Part shown: piece after piece, positions 13,201 to 23,891 of the stretch
Layout of the letters: each line of letters opens with the position of its first letter
How positions within the stretch are numbered: position 1 is the stretch's first letter
NCBI GenBank assembly: GCA_003116875.1
Contig: BCKT01000004.1
Coordinates: forward strand, 314,845 to 378,844
From: Takashimella koratensis
Lineage: Eukaryota; Basidiomycota; Tremellomycetes; Trichosporonales; Tetragoniomycetaceae
Direction: 5' to 3'
Length of the DNA stretch: 64,000 bases
The notes under the pieces: model-generated
Databases searched by the model: none
Told to the model about the DNA's origin: nothing
Seen by the model: the letters and a program-made list of their open reading frames with translations, nothing else
Made by a program: the position numbers and the translations under genes

Positions 13201-14016
13201 GCGCACCAGACTCCGACACAGAGGCTTTCGATGGCTTCGGACGGGTACGCCAACACCGGCTCGCTCGGCCGGTCCCCGAAACTGGCCAACATCCGGGGGG
13301 CCGGAGGGAGATCGCAGTCTGATGATCCAGTGCCTTCGCTTCCCCCAACAGCGGGCAGGGCGTATCCCAACAGCGTGGGAGGTAGCCGTCGACCCAGTTC
13401 GGCAATGGGGATGGTCCAAACCCCGACGAGGCCCACGTCGCTCGCTCCTTCCGATCTCGACTTTGGGCTCGCCGAGGGTTTCGACACGTTTACGACAAGT
13501 CTCCATCTCAGCCTTCACGTAGCAAACGGCGCAGGGCCTCGCGGCTCGGTCGCTTCCGCCGCGTCCACCGGTACCTCGGGGACAGGAACTACCGGTACTT
13601 CGATATCTGGAACCTTGCCTACTCCTGGCGCTTCCACCTCAACTTCAACGGCTGCTTCCGGCTCATTCTGCACCCCTTCCAACTCGTCCCTCTTCCTTGC
13701 GCTCTCTCAAGCCTCCCATGCCGAGTGCTTACAAGGAACCACCGCCGACCTCCTCACCGTCGTTCTCGGACGTGACGCTAAACCATGGGGCTTTAGCTAC
13801 GCCGAGATTCGTCACCCCTGTAAAGTCTGGTACGGTCGTCAAGATGAACGAGTATCAGAGAAGAGTATGAGGTGGATGGAAATGGTGATGAATGCCAGAG
13901 TTATCGTACTTGAGCAAGAAGGGCATAATCTGATGAGTAGTCAGTATGCGATGTGTGAAGTCTTGGATAGCCTCGCGATGGATGAGTTGGAGGTTAAGAT
14001 GAATGAGAAAAGGTAA
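10294..14016 (+). CDS. Large alpha/beta-hydrolase-fold protein with long disordered N-terminus
   Basis: Three exons: 10294-10813, 10852-12846 and 12893-14016 (TAA), about 1212 residues. Roughly the first 690 residues are Ser/Pro/Ala-rich and look disordered, with AP(K/A)PAPKPA-type repeats around 11570-11640. The hydrolase domain starts near base 12430. It shows VVVYLGLGCVRYLIGLYDEL, then the nucleophile elbow LAHSAGAPYA (GxSxG-like, Ser near residue 804). The acid is probably Asp in RQDERVS and the histidine lies in EQEGHNLMSSQ near the C-terminus. About 220 residues of Ser/Thr/Gly-rich sequence (13000-13690) separate the elbow from the acid, where a lid or cap would normally be. Substrate is unknown. 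The first ATG of the open frame was used; an upstream exon is possible. Confidence 0.75.
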
Positions 14017-14526
14017 ATTGTGATATAGATGTGATTGAATTGTAGTTTTTTCTGTCCCGTGCTAGGTTATGGTCACTTGTAGATTGCGATATAGTAGCAA
14101 TGTCACAGATTTTGTCATACATTTAGATGAGAGAGAGGGAGAAGCGATGTCACAGGCCACCTGGTCTGACTGTGTTCGGAAGGCATGTGGCGGAAGCAGG
14201 GGAACTCGGGGATAGGCAGGAATGAGGTTGGAAAAGAGGTTCACAGGTTGATGGCGTCGATATAAACGTTGGAACTACTTATCATTGGAGGAAGGGCCAG
14301 AGAAGAGGAGAGAGAGAGAAAAACTGTTGGTTGCTGCCAATACGTCTGACTGAATACCCCTTGTACAGTATAAACATCGAATGAACGATCATCTAAATGA
14401 CCATACGGAGATTGCTTCTCATACTTCACGCGATACAAAATAGACTGGGTTCGATTCATCAGTATTCGAGATGATTTTTGGTCTTTTGAGCAGCCAGATG
14501 ATGAACTCACTTTCTTTTCAAACTCA
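14017..14526. other. Convergent 3' intergenic region
   Basis: Sequence between the stop codons of the hydrolase (+) and the F-box-like gene (-). It is AT-richer than its surroundings and holds only a short minus-strand ORF without recognisable features. Probably two 3' UTRs. Confidence 0.5.
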
Positions 14527-16153
14527 TCACTGTCCCACCTTTGCCTTCATGTCGACCTTGATCTGCTCCAGTTTCGCCATGACTGACTGGTAGTATTCCT
14601 CCAGACCGTAATCGGCAAACGACTTTGGCCCATGAAACTGGCAAAGGTTGTCCCACCAGGAAATCCGCACGTCGTATTTGCACTGAAATCCGCCGAGGTT
14701 GAACATCACGATCGCCAGCTGGTCGGGCGGGAGTAGAAGTCGCGCCATTTTTTCTCCGAGTGAATGGTGTCGGGATACCAAAACGTGTGATGCTACCTCA
14801 ACGTATTCCGGCCAACTGTCGAGGGGGATGATGTATACAAATATAAGGGAGTCGAGGTCGGAAGGGGCCGTGCGAACGGTGATATCGACTGGGGCCAAGT
14901 CACCTGGAACGACGCGTATAGTGATTTGTTGGAGAGGTAGCCTCGTAAGCTCGCGACAGGTGGCGAGCATCTGCGTAGCAAACGTCGAATCGACGGCGAA
15001 CTCTGAAGGAGTCTGGGGTATGTGATCGGATTCGAGATACAAGGTCGAAAGCCACAGCTTGTTCACGTAAGGGGTGCGCTGCGCGATCCGATAAACTGCG
15101 TCGGACGTCCACTTCCCACAAATAATAGTCAAATCATTGATTCTCTTCCACATGTCCAGTTGAGGGCAGGTATCAAACCAATCAGCAACGGCTGAAAGCG
15201 ACTCGCTCGGCACGTTCAAAAGGATATTCCGGTACGTGGAGAATGTAGCCTGTTGCCAGGGTCGAGATAGAAGGGAAGGATTGGATATGTTGAATGATGT
15301 CGGCCATTCCCGGAGCTTCCCCTCATCGAAACCAAACTTGAATTTGTACAAAATCTCGTAGTTGTCGGGCACGGGTCTCGTGTCATCGATGTTCTGCCAC
15401 GCAATCCCCCTCTCTATGGTGGAGTTGGAATAGTACTTCGCGAACCCCTCACTACCGGGGGCCCACTCCCACGAAATAGGTTTATAGACAATGATGCGAA
15501 TGCGAGGAGTGGTCCCTGTGGTTGACGAAGAAGGCGAAAGCGAGTTGTTTGTTCCATCGATACGGTTGATAAGTACAGTGAAGCTGGTTGGAGAGGGCCA
15601 ACCGCGCCAGTGGTACTTCACTGCCTCGTCAATTTCTTCAAGATTTGGGAAATCCGTCAAGAGTCTTGGAAGTAGGTCGATGAGCCAATCGATCCTCTCC
15701 CCGGGCCTATTGATCGTCAAGGTTTTGACACTCTCCCGAAACTTGGAATTGGAGCGCTGAATTTTTGTTTAGTGACGTAGACAGTTGGGCAAAAGAACTC
15801 ACGATTGAAGGTGCGTAATAGAGTAGGTCATTCCATTGCTCCCACGACATGTTCTCAAAGACGAGTGGCAAGGCATCGACATTGAAGGTTTTGTTGACGC
15901 GAGCGACATGCCTCAAATCCTTAGGAGAGAGGTGCCAAATGATTTTGCGACGAAGCTTGAGGATGGTCCAGATGATGTGAGCAGCGGGCGGCGAAGTCGA
16001 AGTCGACGGGTCTGGTGGCAAATCGACAGCCTGGTGGGGGTAATTAGCGAGACATCTTTGTCCAACTTCTGTCTGAGGCGAACAAAGTCGCTATCAGACT
16101 TCAGCACCGCGGAGTGAATGACAAGGAGCCCTTGGTAGATGACTCACGCTCAT
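14527..16153 (-). CDS. F-box-like protein, putative SCF substrate adaptor
   Basis: Read on the minus strand the exons are 16153-16148, 16030-15803 and 15756-14527 (TGA), about 487 residues. The N-terminal segment AAHIIWTILKLRRKIIWHLS followed by DLRHVARVNKTF resembles the degenerate F-box seen in many basidiomycete proteins, with the typical following VFENMSWEQW (residues about 45-75). The rest has no recognised repeat, as is usual for this family. The proposed first coding exon is only six bases (ATGAGC) and is supported by phase and by a GTGAGT donor. If wrong, translation would start at ATG 16021. Function as a Skp1-binding ubiquitin-ligase adaptor is inference from the F-box alone. Confidence 0.65.
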
Positions 16154-16776
16154 GATGCCAACTTGAAGAGGGGGAAGAGGAGGAAGGTGGATGGATGAAG
16201 AAGAGTACAACAGATCGAGTGCGAGTGATGATTGATGGATGTTGACTCAACCCGGTCACCCACCCTGTCACGTGCAGCCGGGGCGCACAGAATTGCATAG
16301 CACTTGTCCCTATGCATCCCTCTTCCCTCCTCACTGACAAGTCTATATCCAGGTCTCTACAACCCACTCCGCATCAGCGTCTCGAGTCAAACCACAAGTC
16401 TTCCAATTCGAGGCAAGAGACTCACTTATCACTCCTCCCCGTCCACATATCAAGCTTGATCTGCTTCAATCCCAGACTGTCTCTTCATACTGTTCCAACC
16501 CGTGCATATCATCGTACTCGCAAGCACATCCGCCCGTGTGGGAACATCATGACCGCCAACCGGTCCGGCGATTCAAGTAAGGCGGGCGACTCCTTGACAT
16601 TGTCTCGAGGAAAGAGCAGCCACGTGGGAGACACGTGGTAATGTCTCAGGCACGGGTGCTGATATTTTGGGAATTCCCAGGTAGCACATCATCGGCTCGA
16701 CATCAGCCACAATGGTTATTCAGCAGCAACGGGTCGACTCTTGCCCACCACCACATCTCTCATCTCCCAGGACACA
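16154..16776. other. Divergent promoter region
   Basis: About 620 bases between the start codons of the F-box-like gene (-) and PAPS reductase (+), so it should contain both promoters. A CACGTG-containing pair of sites (CAGCCACGTGGGAGACACGTGG, 16617-16639) lies about 140 bases before the PAPS reductase ATG. CACGTG is the core recognised by Cbf1-type bHLH factors that control sulfur genes in other fungi; the functional link here is inference. Confidence 0.55.
16619..16638. promoter_or_regulatory. Paired CACGTG E-box elements upstream of PAPS reductase
   Basis: Two CACGTG hexamers separated by eight bases lie about 140 bases upstream of the ATG of the PAPS reductase gene. In yeasts the Cbf1-Met4 system binds CACGTG upstream of MET genes. 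The repeat and position fit such a role, but binding is not shown. Confidence 0.5.
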
Positions 16777-17817
16777 ATGACAACCGAGGCATCCAACACC
16801 GCTGCCCCCGCCACCACCGCCACCGCTGACGCCGATGTCCTCGTTCCCCAGTACACCCCAGAGCAGATCGACCAGTTCAACACCGAACTCGAGGGAAAGT
16901 CCCCCCAGGAGGTCTTGAAGTGGGCGATTGATAATGTCGAAGGGTTGTACCAGACAACAGCGTTTGGTCTGTAAGTGGTGACTGATCATGAGCCTAGATT
17001 GATACCCTTGAGCTGTAAGAGAAACGTAAGACAGTAACCTAATAATCTCGTGCTTGAATAGTACTGGTACCGCGGCTTTGGATATGATCTCCAAGATCTC
17101 TCAAGATCGAGAAGAGACTCACCTCGTTCCTCTCGTGAGTCACTCTACCACCTCTTTCTTCGTTGTTGACAGCACCCTGCTCTATCAGATCTTTCTCGAC
17201 ACACTCCATCACTTCCCGGAAACTCTTCAACTCGCCGAGACCGCTTCGGAGAGCTACATTGCCCCTCTACACATCTACCGTCCTCCAGGTGTCTCCACCG
17301 CGGACGATTTTGCGGCCAAGTACGGAGACAAGTTGTGGGAGACGGACGAGGCAAGCTATGACTACCTCGTCAAAGTCGAGCCTGCTGCACGGGCTTACCG
17401 TGAACTCGGCGTGCGAGCAGTTATCACTGGTCGTCGGCGGAGCCAGGGGGCCGACCGGGCTGACCTCAAAGTGTTGGAGGTGGACGAGAGGGGGCTGTTG
17501 AAGGTCAACCCGCTGATCACGTGGTCGTTCAAGGAGGTCAAGGATTACGTTGACAAGGAGTGAGTCTGGTAGATTGGGGAGTGGAGAGGGAGATTGAGCT
17601 AATCTGGTGCGACTGGGATAGGAGCGTCCCGTACAACCCGCTTCTCGACAAGGGATACCGTTCGATCGGGGATGTTCACTCGACCGCGCTCCCAGACCCG
17701 AGTCTCGTCAATGACGCGGCAGAAAGGAGCGGTCGGTGGCAAGGGAAGAGCAAGACCGAGTGTGGACTACACACGAACTACTTTGAGATGAAGCAGAAGT
17801 TTGAGAGCAAGGCGTGA
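16777..17817 (+). CDS. MET16: Phosphoadenylyl-sulfate (PAPS) reductase
   Basis: Exons 16777-16970, 17062-17134, 17189-17559 and 17622-17817 (TGA); about 277 residues, close to fungal Met16. It reduces 3'-phosphoadenylyl sulfate to sulfite with thioredoxin in cytosolic sulfate assimilation. Visible motifs are [13 protein letters not shown] (substrate loop), [25 protein letters not shown] (the PAPS-binding loop, normally written RRxQG), [15 protein letters not shown] and the C-terminal KTECGLH with the catalytic cysteine. The second intron is 54 nt, a multiple of three and stop-free, so its retention would add 18 residues inside the conserved VPL-IFLD strand and likely inactivate the enzyme. 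Twin CACGTG sites lie upstream. Identification is firm. Confidence 0.95.
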
Positions 17818-18780
17818 GCCTGGGGGTGCATAGCAGGGGTAGTGGTGATTCGGACGGGCCGGAGCGTGATGGCCGGTGCTCGGGTGCGGGAGGCCAAAGG
17901 AGGAGGGGGACAGTATGGCAGACTCCATTCGCCATAAACGTGCATGCACCGTGTTGATATCGTAGTCTTAGACGTGTACAGTAGGCGATACGAGTAAGCT
18001 CGAGATATGCATACTTGGATGACACGAGCTGGCCCGATGGACGGGCAGATGGGGGCGGAGAGATATGACGCCTCCCAGGACGCGCCGGTGGTAATGTTTG
18101 TTGTTGACTCGGTGGTCGAAACTGGGGACCCGCACCCACGTTCTTGGTTTTGACGTGTTGCAACCCAACCTCATCTTTCCCTCTTCCCTCTTCCCTCCAT
18201 ACCTCTGTTCATACCCACCATCGGTCATCCACAACTACTTCTTGTTATTCCCCATCTACTCCACGAACACATACACCACACACCTCGACGCCAACGATCG
18301 ATTCGAGTCACATCTATCTTGCGCTCCAAATTTCGCGGGTTTTTCGGTCCCCTTGCCAGTCGTAATCTACCGTTATCTCTAGATCTTCGCGACGACCCGT
18401 GCAGTCTTCGACAGGTCTTCACCACTACACTTGCGCATAGTCCTTGTACGCGTGCATCAAACCTTCACCGGACGCTTTTCTTCCTGCTCTCAACGTATTG
18501 GAACACCCCATCCTCTAATCTACACCGATTCGGTCGACTCCAACGCAAGGACCTCGTGTCTGATCGCCTTCCACCCATCCCCTCTCCACTTCTTCGACTC
18601 GAGGCCCTCTTCCTCGATCCGACTCATTCCATCCACCAAAGCCCATCCCCCTAACCCAATTGGCTGATTCGCTCCTTTTCGCGCGAAACACCTCCCCCTT
18701 TTCCTGGACTCACCAGCTCGCTCCATCGACCTTTGCGTTGAGGAAGCGATCTGGCGATCGAGGGAAATCCCTAAGCGCAT
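17818..18780. other. Intergenic region, no gene seen
   Basis: About 960 bases holding the 3' UTR of PAPS reductase and the promoter and leader of the ankyrin/RCC1/BTB gene. The last 500 bases are strongly C+T-rich, as for other leaders in this window. No convincing coding frame. Confidence 0.5.
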
Positions 18781-21700
18781 ATGCCCAATCTCCACGTACA
18801 TTTCCTGAATGGGAACGTTAAAGCCTTTAGGCAGGAGCTGGACGGTACGGCTGGCGGAGGAGGTGGGGGNGGGGGAGGCGGAGGCGGAGGTGGGGGAGGG
18901 ATGGGATCAAAGGGTGGGATAGGATCAGGAAGCGCGTCAGGAGGGAGAAGCTGGACATTGAGCGGGATTCACATGGCGCCTGTTAAGGCTGATCCCAACG
19001 AGAGGGACTCGTACGGCCGAACGTGAGTCCATGGGTCATCACTTCCAGATACAGTCCACACAATTTTCTCTCACCTCGTTCACTAACCACCTCTTCCTAC
19101 CCTCAGCGTTCTCCACCTCGCCGCGTCGTCTCTCGCGCCCCAGGCGTATACATTCTTCACCATCCTTCTGCGCAACTCCAACCTCTCGGTCAACCTGCAA
19201 GACTACGAGTCGGGCTACACCGCACTCCACCGAGCATTGTTCGTAGGGAACATCAGGGCTGCGCGCGATCTCCTCGCTCGGAGCGATACCGATGTCTCGG
19301 TCAAGGATGGAGAAGGGCTCACTGCGTTTGATCTATACAACGGCACTGTTGAGGGAGTGAGTCAGGTTCGGTGTTTAGGGGTTGATGTCTGACTTGTGCT
19401 GATATACTGCTCCAACCTCTGCCAGACCAACCCATCAAGCGACGCCGTCGGTACCGATCTCTACGTATGGGGTGTGAACCGTACGTCCATGGCTGTAAAA
19501 TACTGCTAACTCCCGTAGGCAACTTTGCGCTGGGTACCGGCGACTCGACCGACAAGGCTTTCCCGGACCGCGTCAACTTACTCACCCAGAATCAAGCGAG
19601 TGACAAGCCCGATCCCTCCCAGCGCTTCTTCCACGTCGGCGTCAAGGACGTCAAGATGGCCAAATTGCACACGGGCGCCGTGACGGCGGATACCCGTGGG
19701 AACCTGAGCCTCTGCGGTTTTGGATCGGGAGGCAGGTGCGTTGAAATTTCCTTCCGCGCTGGTTTGCGAGACCTTGCTGACACTCCATAGACTTGGTCGT
19801 TCGATCCACTCGCAGCTCTCTCTCACGCCTTTGCCTGATCTCCCACACTCGATCGTCTCCGTTGCACTGGGGCAAGACCACTCCCTCGCGCTCACCTCCG
19901 GAGGCTACATTCTCTCCTGGGGTCACAACCGCTTCTCCCAACTTGGGTACATCATCGATCCCGCCGACCGGCCCGCCACGGCATTCGCCAAAGACGGGGA
20001 TGAGTTGATCCAGGTCTCGCCGAAGAGAATCGTTGGGCCCCTCAAGAAAGAGTGGATCAAGGGCGTCGCAGCGGGTAGAATGTCAAGCGCGTGTTGGACG
20101 GCAGATGCGGTATGGACGTGGGGAACGAACGCGGGACATCTGGGTAAGTTGAGAGAGAGAGTGGCGAAGGTGGGTGCTGATGGTGCAACAGGGTATGAGA
20201 AGGCAGCGCATCCAGTTCAGGCGGTTCCGAGGAAAATTACAGCCCTGTCGCAGCCGGTCATTGACGTCGCGCTGTCTGTGAGTTGTCAACGACTATGTAG
20301 GGGACGTAAACTGACTTTACTGCCAGGACTACGCAATGATCTGCCTCCTCGACAGCTACGAAGTCATGTGTTTCCACCACGACACTCACTTCAAGATCAA
20401 GTAAGTCTCTCCCCGTGCCTCCTTGCTAACCGCGACAAAGCTTTGCGACACCACGTATCTTGTCCGAAGCGTACCCGTTCCAACCGCCTCAATCGACGCT
20501 CCGACCAATGATCAAGAAAGTCAATAGCAGTGGGCAGACGTTTGCAGCGCTCTCGACAATCGGAGACGTGTTTACGTTCCAGCTGCCCAACCCGGCAGAG
20601 GATGTGTCCAAGGATGTAAGGGATCGACATGTTTCGGTCAAACCCCAGCTCGTTTGGGCGTTACGCAAGAACTTTACAGCCGTCAAAGTGAGTCTAGCAC
20701 TTCTACAACAAATGCATAGGTAGGACGACTGACAGACTCAGGACGTCGCACTTGGATCCGACGGCACGGTGATCATCTGCACACACTCGGGCCACGTATT
20801 CGTGCGACAACGGGTCAAAGCTGGCGGGCAACTCAAGTTCAAGCGAATTCCATATCTCCAACGAGTCATCAAAGTCGCCTGTAACGAATCTGGTGCGTTC
20901 GGTGCGATCCGAGTCGATGCGAAACCGACCGCGATCGAGCTCACGGGCAAGACGTTGGAAGAAGACATGTTCCTCCTCCAGCCTCATTTCCGGCGTTTCG
21001 AACATCAAATGACCGCAGAGGACTTTGATAAGCTCGCTCCAGGGAGTAATGGAGCCGCAGCTGATGTTGCCGAGGATGACGAGGACGAAGGAAGTAACTC
21101 GGTCACGCACGATACGATCGTCGCGATTCAAATGTGTACGATTCTGACTCGATGGCAGGCGACGAGCGGGGATTCGCTGTTCTCGTGGAGCGAGAGCTTG
21201 TTGGGTAGCGATCTGGTATTAGTCGTAGGCGACCATTCGATTCCGGCCCACAGCGTGATTCTCAAACTCCGGTCGCCAGTTTTTCAACGGCTACTGGATG
21301 GCGGCGCCGTCCCAGGTTTCTCAAAGAACAATTCTGGTGTCGTCGAGGTGGACGCTTGTCACCCGCTTGTTGTCCTGCTCTTGCTGCAGTACCTGTACTC
21401 GGACGACGTCGCCGCTATCTGGGACCCTCGGGTCGTACGTGTCCTCCGCGCGAGGTTCCCAGACGCACCGGAACTCGGGTTACAGCAGGTCAATCAGATC
21501 AAGCTGGACCTGAAACGGCTAGCTCATGTCCTCGAGCTCGCCCCGCTCTCAGCGGTCCTTGGCGCCGCATCCAAACAACCAGTCTTGAAACGGACTCTTG
21601 CACGAGACTTGGAAAAGTTTTTCACCCGAACCGCATCGACTTTGTCAACAAATGGGTCGGAAACTGCAGAGGTGTCGAGCGAATGCGATGTGCTACTCGT

Positions 21701-23891
21701 TCTTGCTGATCGACAAGTCGCATGTCAGTCGGTGTTACTCCGTGCCCGGTGTCCGTTCTTCGAAGCCATGTTTGCCGATCGAGACTGGACGAGCGCGCGG
21801 CGTGCCGAAGACCCAGCCGGCCGCGTCGTCGTTCATATGGAGCACCTGCGATGGCGCCCGATGAAGCTCGTCTTCCGCTTTATTCACGAAGGTCTGGAAG
21901 ACGACCTCTTCGATTACCTCCACCAAGAGACACTCGACGAGTTTCTTGATTTCGTCTTTGAAGTCCTCGCTGCATCCACCGAACTCTTGATGGACCGCCT
22001 TGTTCTTGTATGTTCTCGAGTTGTTGCTCGGCACTGTAACGCATACAATGCGGCGTCTCTTGCGTCCGAAGCGAGCTTTTACCAAGCTACGACGCTGAAA
22101 CGGAGCGTGTTCGCGTATATCGTCGCGTGCATGGAGACGATGTTGGAGTCCGGGCTATTGGACGATATGGACGACGATGTGCTTCGTGAGCTCTCGACAG
22201 CGATCGAGGAGCAGCAGAGGGATAAGTTGCCAGTGCCGAGGAATAACGTGTTGGTCAACGAGGCGATGGAAAAGCATAGAGAGTGGTTGGCGGTACAAGA
22301 TTTGCCGGTCCCGCGGGTCCGAGTTCCGCAACGGTGGAAACCGAGGTCGCCAGCGCTTTGTCCAGCGGACTCGATGCACACGGGTCCGGGAGCAGGCGCT
22401 GCTGGTGGAGGACCAGGAGGTAAAGGCCGCCGAGCCCCGCCGTCACCGATTGTCAGCCCAAGCCCGGACCTCGGCGGCCACTCGACGGTCGATGATATTT
22501 TTGCAATGGACGACGACGTGCCAAGTCCCTCGGGCGCAGGGTCGGGATCTAGGTCCTCGAGGCCAATGACGCCGCTCAATCTGAGTGGAGGACAGGGAGG
22601 ATCGGGAGGAAGAGCAGCTGGAGTCGTATGGAAGTCGAAGACTGTTGAGGCGGATAAGTGAGTATTACGGCTTTACCTGGAGGTGATGCTGATATCGAAT
22701 CAGGGTCGATCTTCGTAGTATCATGGCCGAAGCAGCGGCGGCCAAACCAAAACAATCTGCAACCCAACCTCGACCCTCTATGACTCCTTCCTCATCGACA
22801 TCTGGCCCCTCGGGGCTTGGATATTACCCTTCTCCAGCATCGGCACCAGGTTCGGTCCCTGTGACCCCTGCGCGCCGAGTATCCCAAACCCAACCACAAC
22901 AGTCACCAACTCTGACACCCCGCGTGGTGCCGGGGTCGACCCCGCCGCAGGCAGGTTCTCCCTGGCGACACGTGGAACCGCGTAAGACGTCGCTAGGTAC
23001 AGCGTCTGCGGTCCAGGGCGGACAACAGTCGCCTCAGATACAGCAGGGACACGGAGGCGTGGCGTCCCCTTCAAGCTTCTTGAATCGACCAGCAGGGTCA
23101 CAGGCGTCGCCGGTTGTGCAGAGAGCAGGATCGGCGAGGATTATCACACCGATAAAGGTCCAATCTGGACAGGCTGCGAGTACTTCAAGTGGGAGTGTAC
23201 CACGTCGCTCATCGTGAGTTTGAGTTTCAACAGGACACGAGGGGAAGATGTGATCAAAGGTACTGATTGACTTCTTAGCGGACCTGCATGGGCTACACCT
23301 GCCGCGCCGAGCTTTGCCTACCCTCATCCGCACCAACCCACTGCATCTACGACCCCATCCACCTCTTACCCTTCTCTCAACTCCACCACTCACTCTAAAC
23401 CCCACTCTGCTCACCCTCACGCCGCCACCTCCGCTTCCACCTACACCCAGACCCAACCCGCACCTGGCTCCGTCTCTCCCAACTCTCAAGCATTCTCCCT
23501 CCTTGCTATCCAACAAGAAGAAATCCAACTCGCCCTAGCTGAACGAGAGAGCGCGAAGAAGCCCGTCAAAAGCTTTATGGAGATTCAGGAGGAAGAGAAA
23601 AGAGCGAATGAGGAGAGGGTGAAGGAGAAGGAGTTTATGAGATGGTGGAAGGAGGAAGAAGCAAAAGCCGGGGGCAAGAAGGGAGGGGGTGGGGCTGGTG
23701 GGAAAGAGGGGAAGGATGGGAAGGACGGAGGTGGTGGGAGAGGGAGAGGAAGAGGCGGAGGAGGGGGTGGACAACAGCGCAGGGTACCTGGAAGAGGAAG
23801 GGGAAGGGGTAAAGGTGGCTCAGGCGGGCAAGGTGGGGGCGGCGCAGGAAGTGGAGGCGGGCAACAAGCAACAAGTCAACAAGCGAGTTGA
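18781..23891 (+). CDS. Ankyrin-RCC1-BTB-BTB protein, IBtk/Btb3-like Cul3 adaptor
   Basis: Eleven exons: 18781-19022, 19107-19356, 19426-19480, 19519-19735, 19791-20143, 20192-20277, 20327-20400, 20441-20687, 20742-22657, 22704-23213 and 23279-23891 (TGA), about 1520 residues with consistent phase. Order of parts: a short N-terminus with a poly-Gly stretch (one assembly N at 18870), two ankyrin repeats (GRTVLHLAASS; GYTALHRALFVGN), RCC1 repeats (LYVWGVNRNFALGTGD; HSLALTSGGYILSWG; NAGHLGYEK), two BTB domains (DLVLVVGDHSIPAHSVILKLRS; DVLLVLADRQVACQSVLL), a Ser/Pro-rich linker, the conserved C-terminal FMEIQEEEKRANEE helix, and an RG/RGG-rich tail. This order is that of IBtk and S. pombe Btb3, Cul3-ligase substrate adaptors. 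Substrates are unknown; the RGG tail suggests RNA contact. Confidence 0.88.
18870..18870. other. Single ambiguous base in glycine-codon repeat
   Basis: One N inside a GGN-repeat of exon 1 of the IBtk-like gene. The flanking reading frame stays open on both sides, so the base does not break the model. Confidence 0.95.
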
